Assembly: GCA_050947015.1 (NCBI GenBank)
Contig: JBMNVT010000018.1
Coordinates: 1-46,770 of the forward strand
Source of the DNA: CAKXIK01 sp050947015
Lineage (GTDB): Bacteria > Bacillota > Clostridia > Oscillospirales > Acutalibacteraceae
Direction: 5' to 3'
DNA length: 46,770 bases
Each line of letters begins with the position of its first letter. Within the stretch, counting starts at the first letter, position 1. Positions 25,477 to 34,135 of this stretch are shown here, piece by piece. Below the pieces are notes generated by a model. That model saw only the letters and a program-made list of their open reading frames with translations, had not been told where the DNA came from and did no database searches. Position numbers and translations under genes: made by a program.

Positions 25477-25497
25477 TTTGTAAGCCTTCTTTCTGTT

Positions 25498-26883
25498 TCA
25501 GATTCGTACCATTTCCATCCCTAATAATTGAGCAAAAAATTCCATTTGCTCCGGCTCTGCGCCGTAAATCAGAATGCTGTGGTGCGTCGCGCCGTTTTGA
25601 GAAAGCTGCTCCAGAAAACGCGGAAGCCCGACAGACGGACGCATCCATCCTCGCATGGACGACGTAAAAACCTGCGGCGGGGTTTCCAGCATTTCCACCG
25701 GCGCAACAACGGCGCGAAAATCCTTCGCACCCCGGGAGATGTTCAGAAAAACCGCTTTTCCGCCGCGGAACCTTGCGTATCCGACCACCGGGGCCGACGC
25801 ATCGGTATAATTAAAGGACGCGCCGCGCAGCTGCGGCTTTTCTTCCGCAACGCGGTAATTCATCTCTCCCATATGGCTCAGGAACAGGTTTCCGTTTTGC
25901 CAGTCCGGGCAAAAAATTTCGGTAAACGAGCTTTCCGGAAACGCTTGCAGCAGGGCGCCGGTAAAGGCCGCCGTCAGAACGTCTCCTTCTCCGGCGTAGC
26001 CGATTCCCTGCTCCATGGCGCGGCAAGCCTCGGTAAACGGCATGGAATCCAACCCTGCCGACGGGCTGACCTTCAGGAAATTGACCGAAAAAGCGCCGAG
26101 CAGATGACGCTCCGCCCACTTCCGCACCGTAAGGCAAGCTTTTGTATTCAGTCGGAAACAGGTTTCGTCCAGCGGCTCTGGAATCTCAAAGCGTTCCCGG
26201 CTGTGTGCCATCTCACGCTCAATCTCCTCTTCCGTAACAGAATCGCGAATCGCACACAATTCTGCAGGGTCAGCTGTTTCCAGCTCTGCGCCGAATCTTT
26301 GGCATAGCTCTTCGCCGGATACCAGAAAATCTCCCATTCCTGCAAAGCTGCCGCCGCAGCTGCCGACACGCATCCCCTTCAGCGCACCGGCAGCCTTTGC
26401 CGCACGCGCAAAACCGGCCGCGCGGCCGATAACATCGGAGTTTTGCCAATGGCCGGCACAGATGGCGTACGGTTTCCCGTTTCTGCGCAGCAGACTGCAA
26501 AGATCCATTACGCCGTGGATTCCGTGGTTATAATTGATTTCGTCAGGATTTTGCTGAAAATCAAAGGAAAAGGTCTCGGTAGTGTCGAGCACAATGATCG
26601 GCAGAGATGTTTCCGTCAGCACCCCCACTGACTCCAGAGACGGCGAATACGCCATATGGAGCGTAATGATACAGTCGGCGCCTTGCTGCTCAAACTGCTG
26701 CACCACATCGGCAAATTCCGATTCCACCCGGCAGAACTCCGTGCGCAGTACCTCGAGTCCCTCCCGCTCCAGCCGGTCGGCAATCTTTTGGTAAAACGGC
26801 TCCAGCCGGTCGCGCAGGGATGGGATCAGATCGTCATAAAGCTTAATGTAAAGGGGCAAAAGCCCCGCCCGAATCTTGGCCAT
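25498..26883 (-). CDS. L-fucose/L-arabinose isomerase-like protein
   Basis: A 461-residue protein of the FucI/AraA superfamily, manganese-dependent enzymes that interconvert aldoses and ketoses. Supporting segments are GYAGEGDVLTAAFTGAL with the conserved glutamate, SHMGEMNY with a candidate metal-ligand histidine, and HHSILIYGAE near the C-terminus. The N-terminal half shows the expected Rossmann-like pattern, for example ADCIITLHMAYSPSLESVG. It is too divergent to call as true FucI or AraA. It is the third gene of the operon and would supply a ketose to the FGGY kinase. Start at 26883 with GAAAGGAAG upstream. Confidence 0.82.
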   Translation of the reverse strand: MAKIRAGLLPLYIKLYDDLIPSLRDRLEPFYQKIADRLEREGLEVLRTEFCRVESEFADVVQQFEQQGADCIITLHMAYSPSLESVGVLTETSLPIIVLDTTETFSFDFQQNPDEINYNHGIHGVMDLCSLLRRNGKPYAICAGHWQNSDVIGRAAGFARAAKAAGALKGMRVGSCGGSFAGMGDFLVSGEELCQRFGAELETADPAELCAIRDSVTEEEIEREMAHSRERFEIPEPLDETCFRLNTKACLTVRKWAERHLLGAFSVNFLKVSPSAGLDSMPFTEACRAMEQGIGYAGEGDVLTAAFTGALLQAFPESSFTEIFCPDWQNGNLFLSHMGEMNYRVAEEKPQLRGASFNYTDASAPVVGYARFRGGKAVFLNISRGAKDFRAVVAPVEMLETPPQVFTSSMRGWMRPSVGLPRFLEQLSQNGATHHSILIYGAEPEQMEFFAQLLGMEMVRI

Positions 26884-26937
26884 GAAGAAATTCTTCCTTT
26901 CTGCGCGTCACCCAACAACGTGATCGCGTTATTTCAG

Positions 26938-27960
26938 TTAAAAATGAATGCCGAACAGGGATACCGCATTGCCGCAAAGAATATCGGCGACCTCTTTTTT
27001 GCTCAGCGCAAGCTTTTGTGCGCAGCGGCGAAACGCGCGCAGCTCTTCGTACAAAAAATTCGTCAACCCCGGCTCGTCCGTTTCCCTCATATGCGGATCG
27101 GTGGAAACATCTCCATATAACCCACGCGGAACAACATTATAATAAAAACCGTTTTCCGTCACACGGTACATTCTCATTTTTGTAATCGGCAGGTCGGAAC
27201 CAAACATCACCCGTCCGGGTCCCACGGCTTCAATACATTGCTCCATTGCAAGATCCAGTGTGTTGGCGGTAAAGTCAAACATCATGTTCTTTGTCTGCCG
27301 CAGCGTCTGAAATGCGTCGCCGAGATCCTCCCGCGAATAGGCGCGGCCAACATGCGCAACAATCAGCTTAATATTCGGCCAACGCTCTTCAATCTGCATC
27401 AGCTGGGCAATGTTCAGCGGATCACGCAGCCGGCCGGGACGGGAAATGTGCAGCATCACAGTCCAGCTGTGCCGGTTCGCAAGCTCCAGATGCTCCGGCG
27501 GCAAAAAGTCAAAAATCCGCACCTCACTGTCCGGAATATATGACGGCGCATTGCATTGGTACGGTTTCAAACCGCAGAACCCGCCCGCGAGCACCTCCCG
27601 CTCCACCTCTTCTGCCGGTTGCGACGAGTGCGTGCAGTACAGCACCGGCAGCCCGGCTTTCGCCGCGCAGCTTTGTGCATAGGCGTTGGTTTCCGCAAGA
27701 TCAACCATTGGATACCCCATCACCACCGGCTTTACACACTGGTTCGGAAAAAGGTCGCGGTAGGTTTGCTGCAGGTCTTCCAGCATGCATTCTTCGGCTA
27801 CCAACTGCGTCCATGTAACGCAGCCCTTTGCCTTATGGTGATGATCCTGCTCTTTCGTCCACAGATGAGCGTGTGCGTCTACCACATGCTCCGGCAGAAA
27901 CGGCGCCAGCTCTTCTTCATAAACGCGCCGATCCACCTCGTTTTTTTCAAATCCAAACAT
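26938..27960 (-). CDS. Amidohydrolase-family TIM-barrel protein
   Basis: A 340-residue member of the amidohydrolase-2 group. Metal-ligand motifs appear in order: VDAHAHLW (HxH near residue 29), MLHISRPG, LIVAHVGRAY and FGSDLPITK (the aspartate). Such enzymes hydrolyse lactones or amides, or decarboxylate. In a sugar operon with dehydrogenases, hydrolysis of a lactone produced by oxidation is the most natural reading, but this is inference. Its ATG lies three bases after the stop codon of the upstream Gfo/Idh gene, and GGAGGAATG overlaps that stop, so the two are translationally coupled. Confidence 0.87.
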   Translation of the reverse strand: MFGFEKNEVDRRVYEEELAPFLPEHVVDAHAHLWTKEQDHHHKAKGCVTWTQLVAEECMLEDLQQTYRDLFPNQCVKPVVMGYPMVDLAETNAYAQSCAAKAGLPVLYCTHSSQPAEEVEREVLAGGFCGLKPYQCNAPSYIPDSEVRIFDFLPPEHLELANRHSWTVMLHISRPGRLRDPLNIAQLMQIEERWPNIKLIVAHVGRAYSREDLGDAFQTLRQTKNMMFDFTANTLDLAMEQCIEAVGPGRVMFGSDLPITKMRMYRVTENGFYYNVVPRGLYGDVSTDPHMRETDEPGLTNFLYEELRAFRRCAQKLALSKKEVADILCGNAVSLFGIHF

Positions 27961-27963
27961 GTT

Positions 27964-29097
27964 TCATTCCTCCAGTGAAATGACACGGCCTGTTCGAAAG
28001 GATTCCAGTGCTGCCGTGTGCAGCTTGTGGGAAAGCGCAGTCTCTTCAGGGGTGAAACAGCCGAACCGCGGATCCTGACCGTCCAGTTCGGCCAGAAAAG
28101 ACGCCCACATCTGCAGGATTGCGTCGGTAAAGCCGAATTCAAAGATCCCGCCGGTAATGGTGGCAAACAGCGGTTTATAACCGACGTTCAACCGGCACCA
28201 CGCCTGCTCCTTATCCCAGCTTTGGGTATACCAGAACGCGCCCGGGTCGTTGGTTGAAAAACGGGCTGAGTTTTCCAACCCCAGCACTTCGAGGCTCCAC
28301 TCGTTCGTGGAACCGGGCGACATCCGTTTGGTTTCAAAGTAAAGCGGAAAAGTTCCGTGTTCATCCTCTGCGTCACAAATCATTGTGGCATTGTCCCACG
28401 TTCTGCACTCCGTCATTCCACCTTTGCCGTCCGGCCGCTCGGCGATCAGATTGGAAAGCTTGGCGTAAACATTCTTCGGCTTCCAGCCTACACGGAACGG
28501 AACATGCTGTGTGTGGATTCCCAGATCGCCCATGCAGCCGTATTCGCCGTTAATCTCAACCACACGTTTCCAGTTGATCGGTTTGTTCGGATCCATATCG
28601 CTGCTGTGCTTGAAGCAGGAACGCACCTCAATTATTTTGCCGAAACGCCCCTCGTGAATCCACCGGATCAGCTGCTGGCAAGCGGGATAGTACGGGAATT
28701 CACTTGCACAGCGCACCAGAACCTCCGGGTGTTCCCGGATCGCCTGCAGAATCTGGTCGTTGGCCGCTTTGTCAATACCAAAAGGCTTTTCCCCCAGAAG
28801 GTGTTTCCCGGCGTGGATGATATCGCAGTAAACCTGAGCGTGCAGATTGTGCGGTAGCGCACAGTAAACCGCCTGCACCTGCGGGTCGCGCAGCAGCTCC
28901 CGATAATCATCGGTCACCAGACCGATGGAGGGAAAATGATCGGTAAACCATTGGGTGGACGTCAGATTCTTACTGCAGACCGCCACAAGCTCCGGCTGGG
29001 GAATATTCTCCAGCAGATGGCACCACCGGGACAAAGCACTTGCAAATTCGCGGCCCATCAAACCACAGCCGATAATTCCGAATCGAATCTTTTTCAT
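27964..29097 (-). CDS. Gfo/Idh/MocA family oxidoreductase
   Basis: A 377-residue NAD(P)-dependent dehydrogenase with canonical motifs, unlike its partner at 22628: the nucleotide-binding GIIGCGLMG at residues 7-15 and GEKPFG with the catalytic lysine at residue 104. The substrate domain has GCMGDLGIHTQHVPF, giving the usual Asp/His pair. Relatives oxidise inositols, sugars or amino sugars at a secondary alcohol. It is the first gene of the seven-gene operon, directly behind the promoter at 29156-29184, and is coupled to the amidohydrolase gene. A dehydrogenase-lactonase pairing is plausible. Confidence 0.9.
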   Translation of the reverse strand: MKKIRFGIIGCGLMGREFASALSRWCHLLENIPQPELVAVCSKNLTSTQWFTDHFPSIGLVTDDYRELLRDPQVQAVYCALPHNLHAQVYCDIIHAGKHLLGEKPFGIDKAANDQILQAIREHPEVLVRCASEFPYYPACQQLIRWIHEGRFGKIIEVRSCFKHSSDMDPNKPINWKRVVEINGEYGCMGDLGIHTQHVPFRVGWKPKNVYAKLSNLIAERPDGKGGMTECRTWDNATMICDAEDEHGTFPLYFETKRMSPGSTNEWSLEVLGLENSARFSTNDPGAFWYTQSWDKEQAWCRLNVGYKPLFATITGGIFEFGFTDAILQMWASFLAELDGQDPRFGCFTPEETALSHKLHTAALESFRTGRVISLEE

Positions 29098-29155
29098 AGA
29101 CAGCCCCCTGACGGTTGTTTAAATTCGCCGGGCAACTGTTTCGCCCGTTGAAGTC

Positions 29156-29184
29156 ATCATATCATTTTCAAATGAATCGGTCAA
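29156..29184 (-). promoter_or_regulatory. Promoter of the catabolic operon
   Basis: On the minus strand TTGACC (29184-29179), a 17-bp spacer and TATGAT (29161-29156). It is the only clear promoter found for the seven genes from 29097 down to 20317. The -35 lies inside one of two ATCGGTCAA repeats. Confidence 0.8.
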
Positions 29185-29226
29185 TAAATTAAATTAAAAT
29201 GACTGTTTTGATTCAAATCGGTCAAA
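29176..29226. promoter_or_regulatory. Paired ATCGGTCAA repeats at operon promoter
   Basis: ATCGGTCAA occurs at 29176-29184 (covering the -35 box) and again at 29218-29226, with matching starts 42 bp apart, about four helical turns. Each copy is preceded by similar A+T-rich flanks (GAATCGGTCAA, AAATCGGTCAA). Such in-phase repeats suit a DeoR-type repressor forming a loop. The DeoR gene is in the operon. Confidence 0.5.
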
Positions 29227-29262
29227 AAAATCACCCACACTGTTGGTGTGCGGGTGATTTTT
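29224..29262 (-). terminator. Terminator after hydroxyacid dehydrogenase gene
   Basis: AAATCACCC and GGGTGATTT arms with an inner CAC/GTG pairing, and a run of seven T residues on the minus strand after the stem. It separates the importer/dehydrogenase genes from the downstream operon promoter. Confidence 0.85.
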
Positions 29263-29305
29263 AACGATTTTTTATGCGAACCTGCCCTTATCGGGAAGGA
29301 ACTCA

Positions 29306-30325
29306 TTATTTTTTATCTGACGCACGCAGCGCTCCCGGTGAAAGAGTCATATGCCGGGCATAGTCCAGACTGATTTCATTTTCCAACTCCGAAATTCCCG
29401 CCAGATAACGCTCCAGATCGTGAATTAAAGCCAGCGTTACATATTCCCGGATATCAATGGTGGGGCCGGCGCGGTGCGGAATCAAAATAATATTTTCACA
29501 TCCGCGCAGAGAAGAACCCATTGGCAGCGGTTCCTTCTCGTAAACATCCAGAATGGCGCGAATATGCCCGGCGCGCGCTGCCTCTGCAAGGTCCTCCTCC
29601 ACAACGATCGGACCGCGCGCGGTATTGACAAACAGCGAATCCTTTTTCATCATGGAGAAATAGCGGCGGTCAATCATATGATATGTTTCGTCGCGCAAAG
29701 ATTCATGCAGAGAAACAATGTCGCAGGTGGAAAACAATTCGTCAAGCCCGCACTTTTCGGCGAGATATTCCTCTTCATCCTCCGGGCGGTAAAAATCCGA
29801 ACAGATTTTCACCTTACATTCAAACGCCTGCAGCATTTTTGCAAGGTATTTCACCACCATGCCGAATCCGATCAAACCAATGGTTTTAAAACGGATTCCG
29901 TCGGAGTAATACATGGGCGCCCAGCCGTTGGCGGCCGTTTCGTTCACCAGCTTGACCAGCCTTCTCTGAGCAAGCAAAATATAGCCGATCGTTCCCTCTG
30001 CGACGGAATTGGCAAACAGCCTGTTTCCGCACAGCACTCGCACGCCGCGCTGCACAAGAGCTTCGGTCATAAAGCCCGCCACGCTTCCCCCTGTATAACA
30101 TACCAACTTCAGGCTGTCGGCGTTTTCCAGCATCTCCTCATCGAGCCTGGGAATTCCCCACCCGGCAAACAGCACATCGACGCCGCGCAGATTCTCCTTC
30201 AGCTCCTGCGGCGAAAAAACACCATAACGGACGGTTCCGCAGTTCTCCAGTTCTTTTTTCACGCGATCGGTAAAAAAGGTTTGGTTGGTTTCTTCCGGCG
30301 TAAGGCAGCTGACAAGAATATTCAT
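29306..30325 (-). CDS. D-2-hydroxyacid dehydrogenase
   Basis: A 339-residue NAD(P)-dependent dehydrogenase. The nucleotide-binding motif is GLIGFGMVVKYLAK, where the third glycine of GxGxxG is replaced by valine. The catalytic triad is visible as Arg in VNTARGPIV, Glu in DVYEKEPLP and His in LIPHRAGP. Members reduce 2-keto acids or oxidise D-2-hydroxy acids, including sugar-derived acids. I chose the ATG at 30325 because AAAGGAACGG lies upstream; an in-frame start at 30385 lacks a ribosome site. It follows the solute-binding protein gene, but a terminator at 30419 lies between them, so it is either expressed by read-through or from a weak local promoter I cannot identify. Confidence 0.9.
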   Translation of the reverse strand: MNILVSCLTPEETNQTFFTDRVKKELENCGTVRYGVFSPQELKENLRGVDVLFAGWGIPRLDEEMLENADSLKLVCYTGGSVAGFMTEALVQRGVRVLCGNRLFANSVAEGTIGYILLAQRRLVKLVNETAANGWAPMYYSDGIRFKTIGLIGFGMVVKYLAKMLQAFECKVKICSDFYRPEDEEEYLAEKCGLDELFSTCDIVSLHESLRDETYHMIDRRYFSMMKKDSLFVNTARGPIVVEEDLAEAARAGHIRAILDVYEKEPLPMGSSLRGCENIILIPHRAGPTIDIREYVTLALIHDLERYLAGISELENEISLDYARHMTLSPGALRASDKK

Positions 30326-30418
30326 AAGCAAGCCGTTCCTTTCCGATTTTCCGGCTGTTGACCGGTTTTTTCTTTGATCCTTCATATAAAACCTGTAGTG
30401 CTGTTCTTAACATAGGCG

Positions 30419-30446
30419 AAAAAGACCCAGTAACTGCTACCGGGCC
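30419..30446 (-). terminator. Terminator after solute-binding protein gene
   Basis: On the minus strand GGCCCGG (30446-30440) pairs with CTGGGTC (30430-30424), with two G-T pairs, followed by five T residues. It would limit read-through into the dehydrogenase gene. Confidence 0.7.
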
Positions 30447-30468
30447 TTTTCCGTTGTGAAACCTGAAA

Positions 30469-32097
30469 TTAAGCGTTGTAACGATCAAACGCAGCCTGAT
30501 AAACAGCCAGCACCTGATCGATTCCCATACCGTTGATCGCGGAGACATAAGCATTCCAGCTGTCGTCCGTCACACCGGTGGTGATGAAAGAGGCCTGACT
30601 CTCAGCCACAAACTTATTAATATCGGTGTAATTTTCCGCCAGAGTGGTAGATTCGTCATCCGTGAAGGAAAGATAATTCTTCGGGAAGACGTCTACGCCA
30701 TACGGCAGCAGGTTATCGCGGGTGCCGTTGCCCTTGCAGAGCAGCCCCTGAGAGGAAGAGTTCAGCGACATGAAGATGCAGTTGTTGGCGTTGGAGAAAC
30801 CGAACTCCGTCAGGAAGTTGGTTGCCGCGCCGTCGTAGCCTTCCGGAACTTTGATGGTGTAGGTTTCTTTGCTGTCGTCATCATAATCCCAGTTTTCGCC
30901 CTTGACGCCCAGCCACATGGAGATACTGGAAACGCCGGGAGCGATCTCATTTTCTTCGGTCGTGTAAAGAGCGTTGACCCATTTCACCAGCGTCTCAATG
31001 TCAGAGCACTTGGTGGAAATCTCAAAGGAGGCCATACGGGAGGAATAGGATTTCGCATATTTCTGCTTGGAGGTATATTCAGAGGTCAGCGGTGCAAGCA
31101 GATCGACGTCATAGTTGCCGCTTTTGAAATTGTCCGCAGAATACAGAGTACCATAGGTTGTAATCGCAGCATTGTTCGCCAGCAGAACCGCCTTGGCGTT
31201 TGTTCCGTCTTCGGAGAAGACGTTTTTGTCAAATCCACCGGAAGCATACAGCTCACTCATGTACTCCATCAGGTGACGATACTGTTCGGAGGTATAGTTG
31301 TAGGTGACCGTTTTGCCGTCAGAGGAACCAAACTCCATATCCACTTCATCGCCAAACGCCGGGAAGAGGTAATAGAGCAGCTGACTACTCAGATGGGTAG
31401 AGGAATACGGCTGGAACGCAATAAAGTTTTTGTTATCTTTGCCGTAGTAGCTCTGCAGATCCTTCGTTGCCTGAAGCAAATCGTCCGTCGTCTTCGGAGC
31501 TTCAATACCGGCTTCCTGGAACATATCGGTGCGATAATAGATCGTTCCGGCAAAGGCTGTCAGCGTCTGCAGAAATGCCGGCAGCGCATACATGCTTCCG
31601 TCGTCGTTTTCAACAGTCTTATAGGATTCGGGATGCGCGTCCATCAACGCAACAAGATCCGGCATGTACTTCAAATAATCCTTATAGTTGATAAAATACT
31701 TCTGCTGACCGTATTTCAGAGCCTGTGCCTTATCCATTCCGGTATTGTACAGGTTGAAAATGATATCCGGAACCTCGTTGCCGGAAAGCGCAACGCCAAG
31801 CTGCGTCTCCCAGTCGGACCAGTACTGCCAGTCGATCGCAACATTGGTCGCCTCTTCGTACGCCTTGTACCACAGATGTTCGCTGACATTGTCCATCGGA
31901 ACAGCCGCCGTAAAGGTAACCTTCTCCGAAACAATCGGATAAGAAGGCGTATACTCTTCTGTCTGCGAAGTTACAGGGGCTTCGCTTGCGGCTGAAGAAG
32001 CGGACTGCTGAGAGGAGGACGCGTTGCCTGCGCAAGCGGTCATCACACTCAGGCTCAAAAGAGCTGTCAGAACCAGTGCAAAAATTCTTTTAGACAT
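30469..32097 (-). CDS. ABC importer solute-binding lipoprotein
   Basis: A 542-residue extracellular lipoprotein. The signal peptide MSKRIFALVLTALLSLSVMTAC ends in a lipobox with Cys22; it is followed by a Ser/Ala/Gln-rich linker. The length and the style of the mature part match the large family-1 solute-binding proteins (LipO/YtcQ type) that pair with LplB/LplC permeases and bind oligosaccharides or complex sugars. Start at 32097 with AAAGGAG upstream. It is the third importer gene, 101 codons' worth of DNA or less from each neighbour, and ends at a terminator. The ligand is unknown. Confidence 0.9.
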   Translation of the reverse strand: MSKRIFALVLTALLSLSVMTACAGNASSSQQSASSAASEAPVTSQTEEYTPSYPIVSEKVTFTAAVPMDNVSEHLWYKAYEEATNVAIDWQYWSDWETQLGVALSGNEVPDIIFNLYNTGMDKAQALKYGQQKYFINYKDYLKYMPDLVALMDAHPESYKTVENDDGSMYALPAFLQTLTAFAGTIYYRTDMFQEAGIEAPKTTDDLLQATKDLQSYYGKDNKNFIAFQPYSSTHLSSQLLYYLFPAFGDEVDMEFGSSDGKTVTYNYTSEQYRHLMEYMSELYASGGFDKNVFSEDGTNAKAVLLANNAAITTYGTLYSADNFKSGNYDVDLLAPLTSEYTSKQKYAKSYSSRMASFEISTKCSDIETLVKWVNALYTTEENEIAPGVSSISMWLGVKGENWDYDDDSKETYTIKVPEGYDGAATNFLTEFGFSNANNCIFMSLNSSSQGLLCKGNGTRDNLLPYGVDVFPKNYLSFTDDESTTLAENYTDINKFVAESQASFITTGVTDDSWNAYVSAINGMGIDQVLAVYQAAFDRYNA

Positions 32098-32267
32098 GAT
32101 TTTGCTCCTTTCAATATTTGACTGATTTTATGATAACAGAAAACCTGTTAACACCACATGAAACCAAACTGGAATTGCCGTAATCCGTTCGGGATTTGAC
32201 AGGACACATACAACCCTGAAAGCTGCAGATCGGCAGTTTTCCGTCTGCGGCAGCCGCACCCTGCAGA

Positions 32268-33167
32268 TTATCCTTTGATGGAACCGAGCATAACGCCCTT
32301 GTCAAAATATTTTTGCAGGAACGGATAAACAATCAGCAGCGGCGCCGAGCTGACAATAATCAAAGCATATTTGAGCAGATTTGCCAGGTTTGCGTAATAC
32401 ACGGCAAGCTCCTCGTCCACCGAAGCGCCGCCGGCAGATTTCATCGTATTCAGAATCAAAATTTCGCGAAGGACAAGCGCCAGCGGAATTTTTTCACGCG
32501 CGGAGGTCAGGTAGATCAATGCATTGAAATAGGAATTCCAATGTGCGACCGCATAATACAGCGTCAGTACACCGAGCAGCGCCTTGGAAAGCGGCAAAAC
32601 GATTTTGCCAAAAATCTGAAAGGTGGAGCATCCGTCGATTCTGGCAGCCTCCTCGATTTCGGCCGGAACGCCGTTCTGGAAGAAGGTTCTGGCGATAATC
32701 AGGTTATAAGTAGAGATTCCCGCCGGCAGAATCATCGCCCACCACGTGTTGAGCAGACCAAGATTTCTAACCGTTAAATAAGTCGGAATCAAGCCGCCGC
32801 TGAAATACATGGTGAAAACAATGAAAAACATGATGACATTGCGGCCGATAAAGTTCTTTTTGGAAAGCCCGTATGCCGCGGTCAGCGTCAGTGCAAGATT
32901 CACCAGCGTGCCGACCACCGCGTAAAAAATCGTATTGCGGTATCCCAACAGAATATCGTCGTTTTTGAAAACAGTTTTATATGCGTCGAGCGTTATCTGC
33001 TTCGGTACCAGCCACACCTCGCCCGCCGCCACCGCATTCGGATTGGAAAAAGAACAGATTACCACGAAATAAAGCGGATACAGAACAATCAGAAAGAAAA
33101 GTGTAACCACAATCAGATTGACCGCGTTAAAAACTCTGTCGCCTCTGGTTTCTTTGATAACAGCCAT
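32268..33167 (-). CDS. Carbohydrate ABC transporter permease (LplC type)
   Basis: A 299-residue inner-membrane protein with six predicted helices. The cytoplasmic EAA loop that docks the ATPase is clear: EIEEAARIDGCSTFQIFGKI. The N-terminus has the VVTLFFLIVLYPLYFVVICS helix, and the C-terminus ends in QKYFDKGVMLGSIKG, the LplC-type signature. It is the second permease of the importer; its ATG lies 14 bases after the LplB-type stop codon and has AGGAGAGG upstream. No ATPase gene accompanies it, as is usual when a shared MsmX-type ATPase serves several importers. Confidence 0.93.
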   Translation of the reverse strand: MAVIKETRGDRVFNAVNLIVVTLFFLIVLYPLYFVVICSFSNPNAVAAGEVWLVPKQITLDAYKTVFKNDDILLGYRNTIFYAVVGTLVNLALTLTAAYGLSKKNFIGRNVIMFFIVFTMYFSGGLIPTYLTVRNLGLLNTWWAMILPAGISTYNLIIARTFFQNGVPAEIEEAARIDGCSTFQIFGKIVLPLSKALLGVLTLYYAVAHWNSYFNALIYLTSAREKIPLALVLREILILNTMKSAGGASVDEELAVYYANLANLLKYALIIVSSAPLLIVYPFLQKYFDKGVMLGSIKG

Positions 33168-33181
33168 TTTATCCTCTCCTT

Positions 33182-34135
33182 TCAGAACAGACTGGTGTCG
33201 GACATTTTCTGCGAAATCTTATTGACGATCATAACCAGCGCAAAATTGATTGCATTGTTCATCAGCCCGACCGCCGCAGAAAAGCTGAAATCCGTTTTGA
33301 CCAAGCCGCGGTCATAAATATACAGAGCAATAATATAGGCAGAGCTGGAGTTCAAATCGTTCTTCATCAAATACGCCTTTTCAAACCCAACACTGAGCAG
33401 CGACCCTGCATTCATAATAAACAGAATTGTCGCCGTCGGCAGGATTGCCGGAACATTGATATGCCAGATGCGCTGCAGCCGGGAAGCGCCGTCGATCATG
33501 GCCGCCTCATGCAGCCCGGGATCAACGCCCGCCAGCGCTGCAAGATAAATAATGCAGCCCCATCCTGCGCCCTGCCAGACGCCCGACCACACATAAAGAT
33601 GGCGGAAAGCCCCCGGCGAGGTGATGTAATTGACGGCTTCTTTTCCCATCAAAGCGCCGATATTGTTGATCAGCCCGTTCGGACCGAAGAACAGATTCAG
33701 CATACCAACCAGAACAACCAGAGAAATAAAGTGCGGCGCATAAATTGTGGTCTGCACCAGCTTTTTATACTTCTGGCTTTTCAGTTCATTCAGCATCAGG
33801 GAAAAGATAATCGGAATCGGAAAGCTTGCCAGCATGGAATACAACGCAAGTATAATAGTGTTTTTAATGACCGTCCAGGCATACGCCGAATGGAAAAAGC
33901 TCCGAAAATGCTTCAGACCCACCCACGGGCTTGCCTCAATCCCCAATGCTCCGCTGTAATCCTTAAATGCAATTTGCAGACCATACATCGGCACATAAGC
34001 GAAAATCACATACCAGATTACCGCCGGCAGAACCAAGAGATATAATTGATAGTCTTGAACGAGGCGCTTCCAGACGCTTTTTTTGCGCGCACCGGAAAGC
34101 GGCTGTCCTCTTTTGGCAACGGCTGTTTTTCCCAC
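33182..34135 (-). CDS. Carbohydrate ABC transporter permease (LplB type)
   Basis: A 317-residue inner-membrane protein with six helices and the EAA loop HEAAMIDGASRLQRIWHIN. YQLYLLVLPAVIWYVIFAYV forms the first helix, followed by PMYGLQIAFKDY, a segment typical of the LplB/YtcP group. Start is GTG at 34135 with GAGG about 9 bases upstream. It is the first gene of the importer operon, divergent from the AraC regulator gene, whose product is likely to control it. The promoter in the intervening 356 bases is not obvious on this strand. Confidence 0.92.
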   Translation of the reverse strand: MGKTAVAKRGQPLSGARKKSVWKRLVQDYQLYLLVLPAVIWYVIFAYVPMYGLQIAFKDYSGALGIEASPWVGLKHFRSFFHSAYAWTVIKNTIILALYSMLASFPIPIIFSLMLNELKSQKYKKLVQTTIYAPHFISLVVLVGMLNLFFGPNGLINNIGALMGKEAVNYITSPGAFRHLYVWSGVWQGAGWGCIIYLAALAGVDPGLHEAAMIDGASRLQRIWHINVPAILPTATILFIMNAGSLLSVGFEKAYLMKNDLNSSSAYIIALYIYDRGLVKTDFSFSAAVGLMNNAINFALVMIVNKISQKMSDTSLF

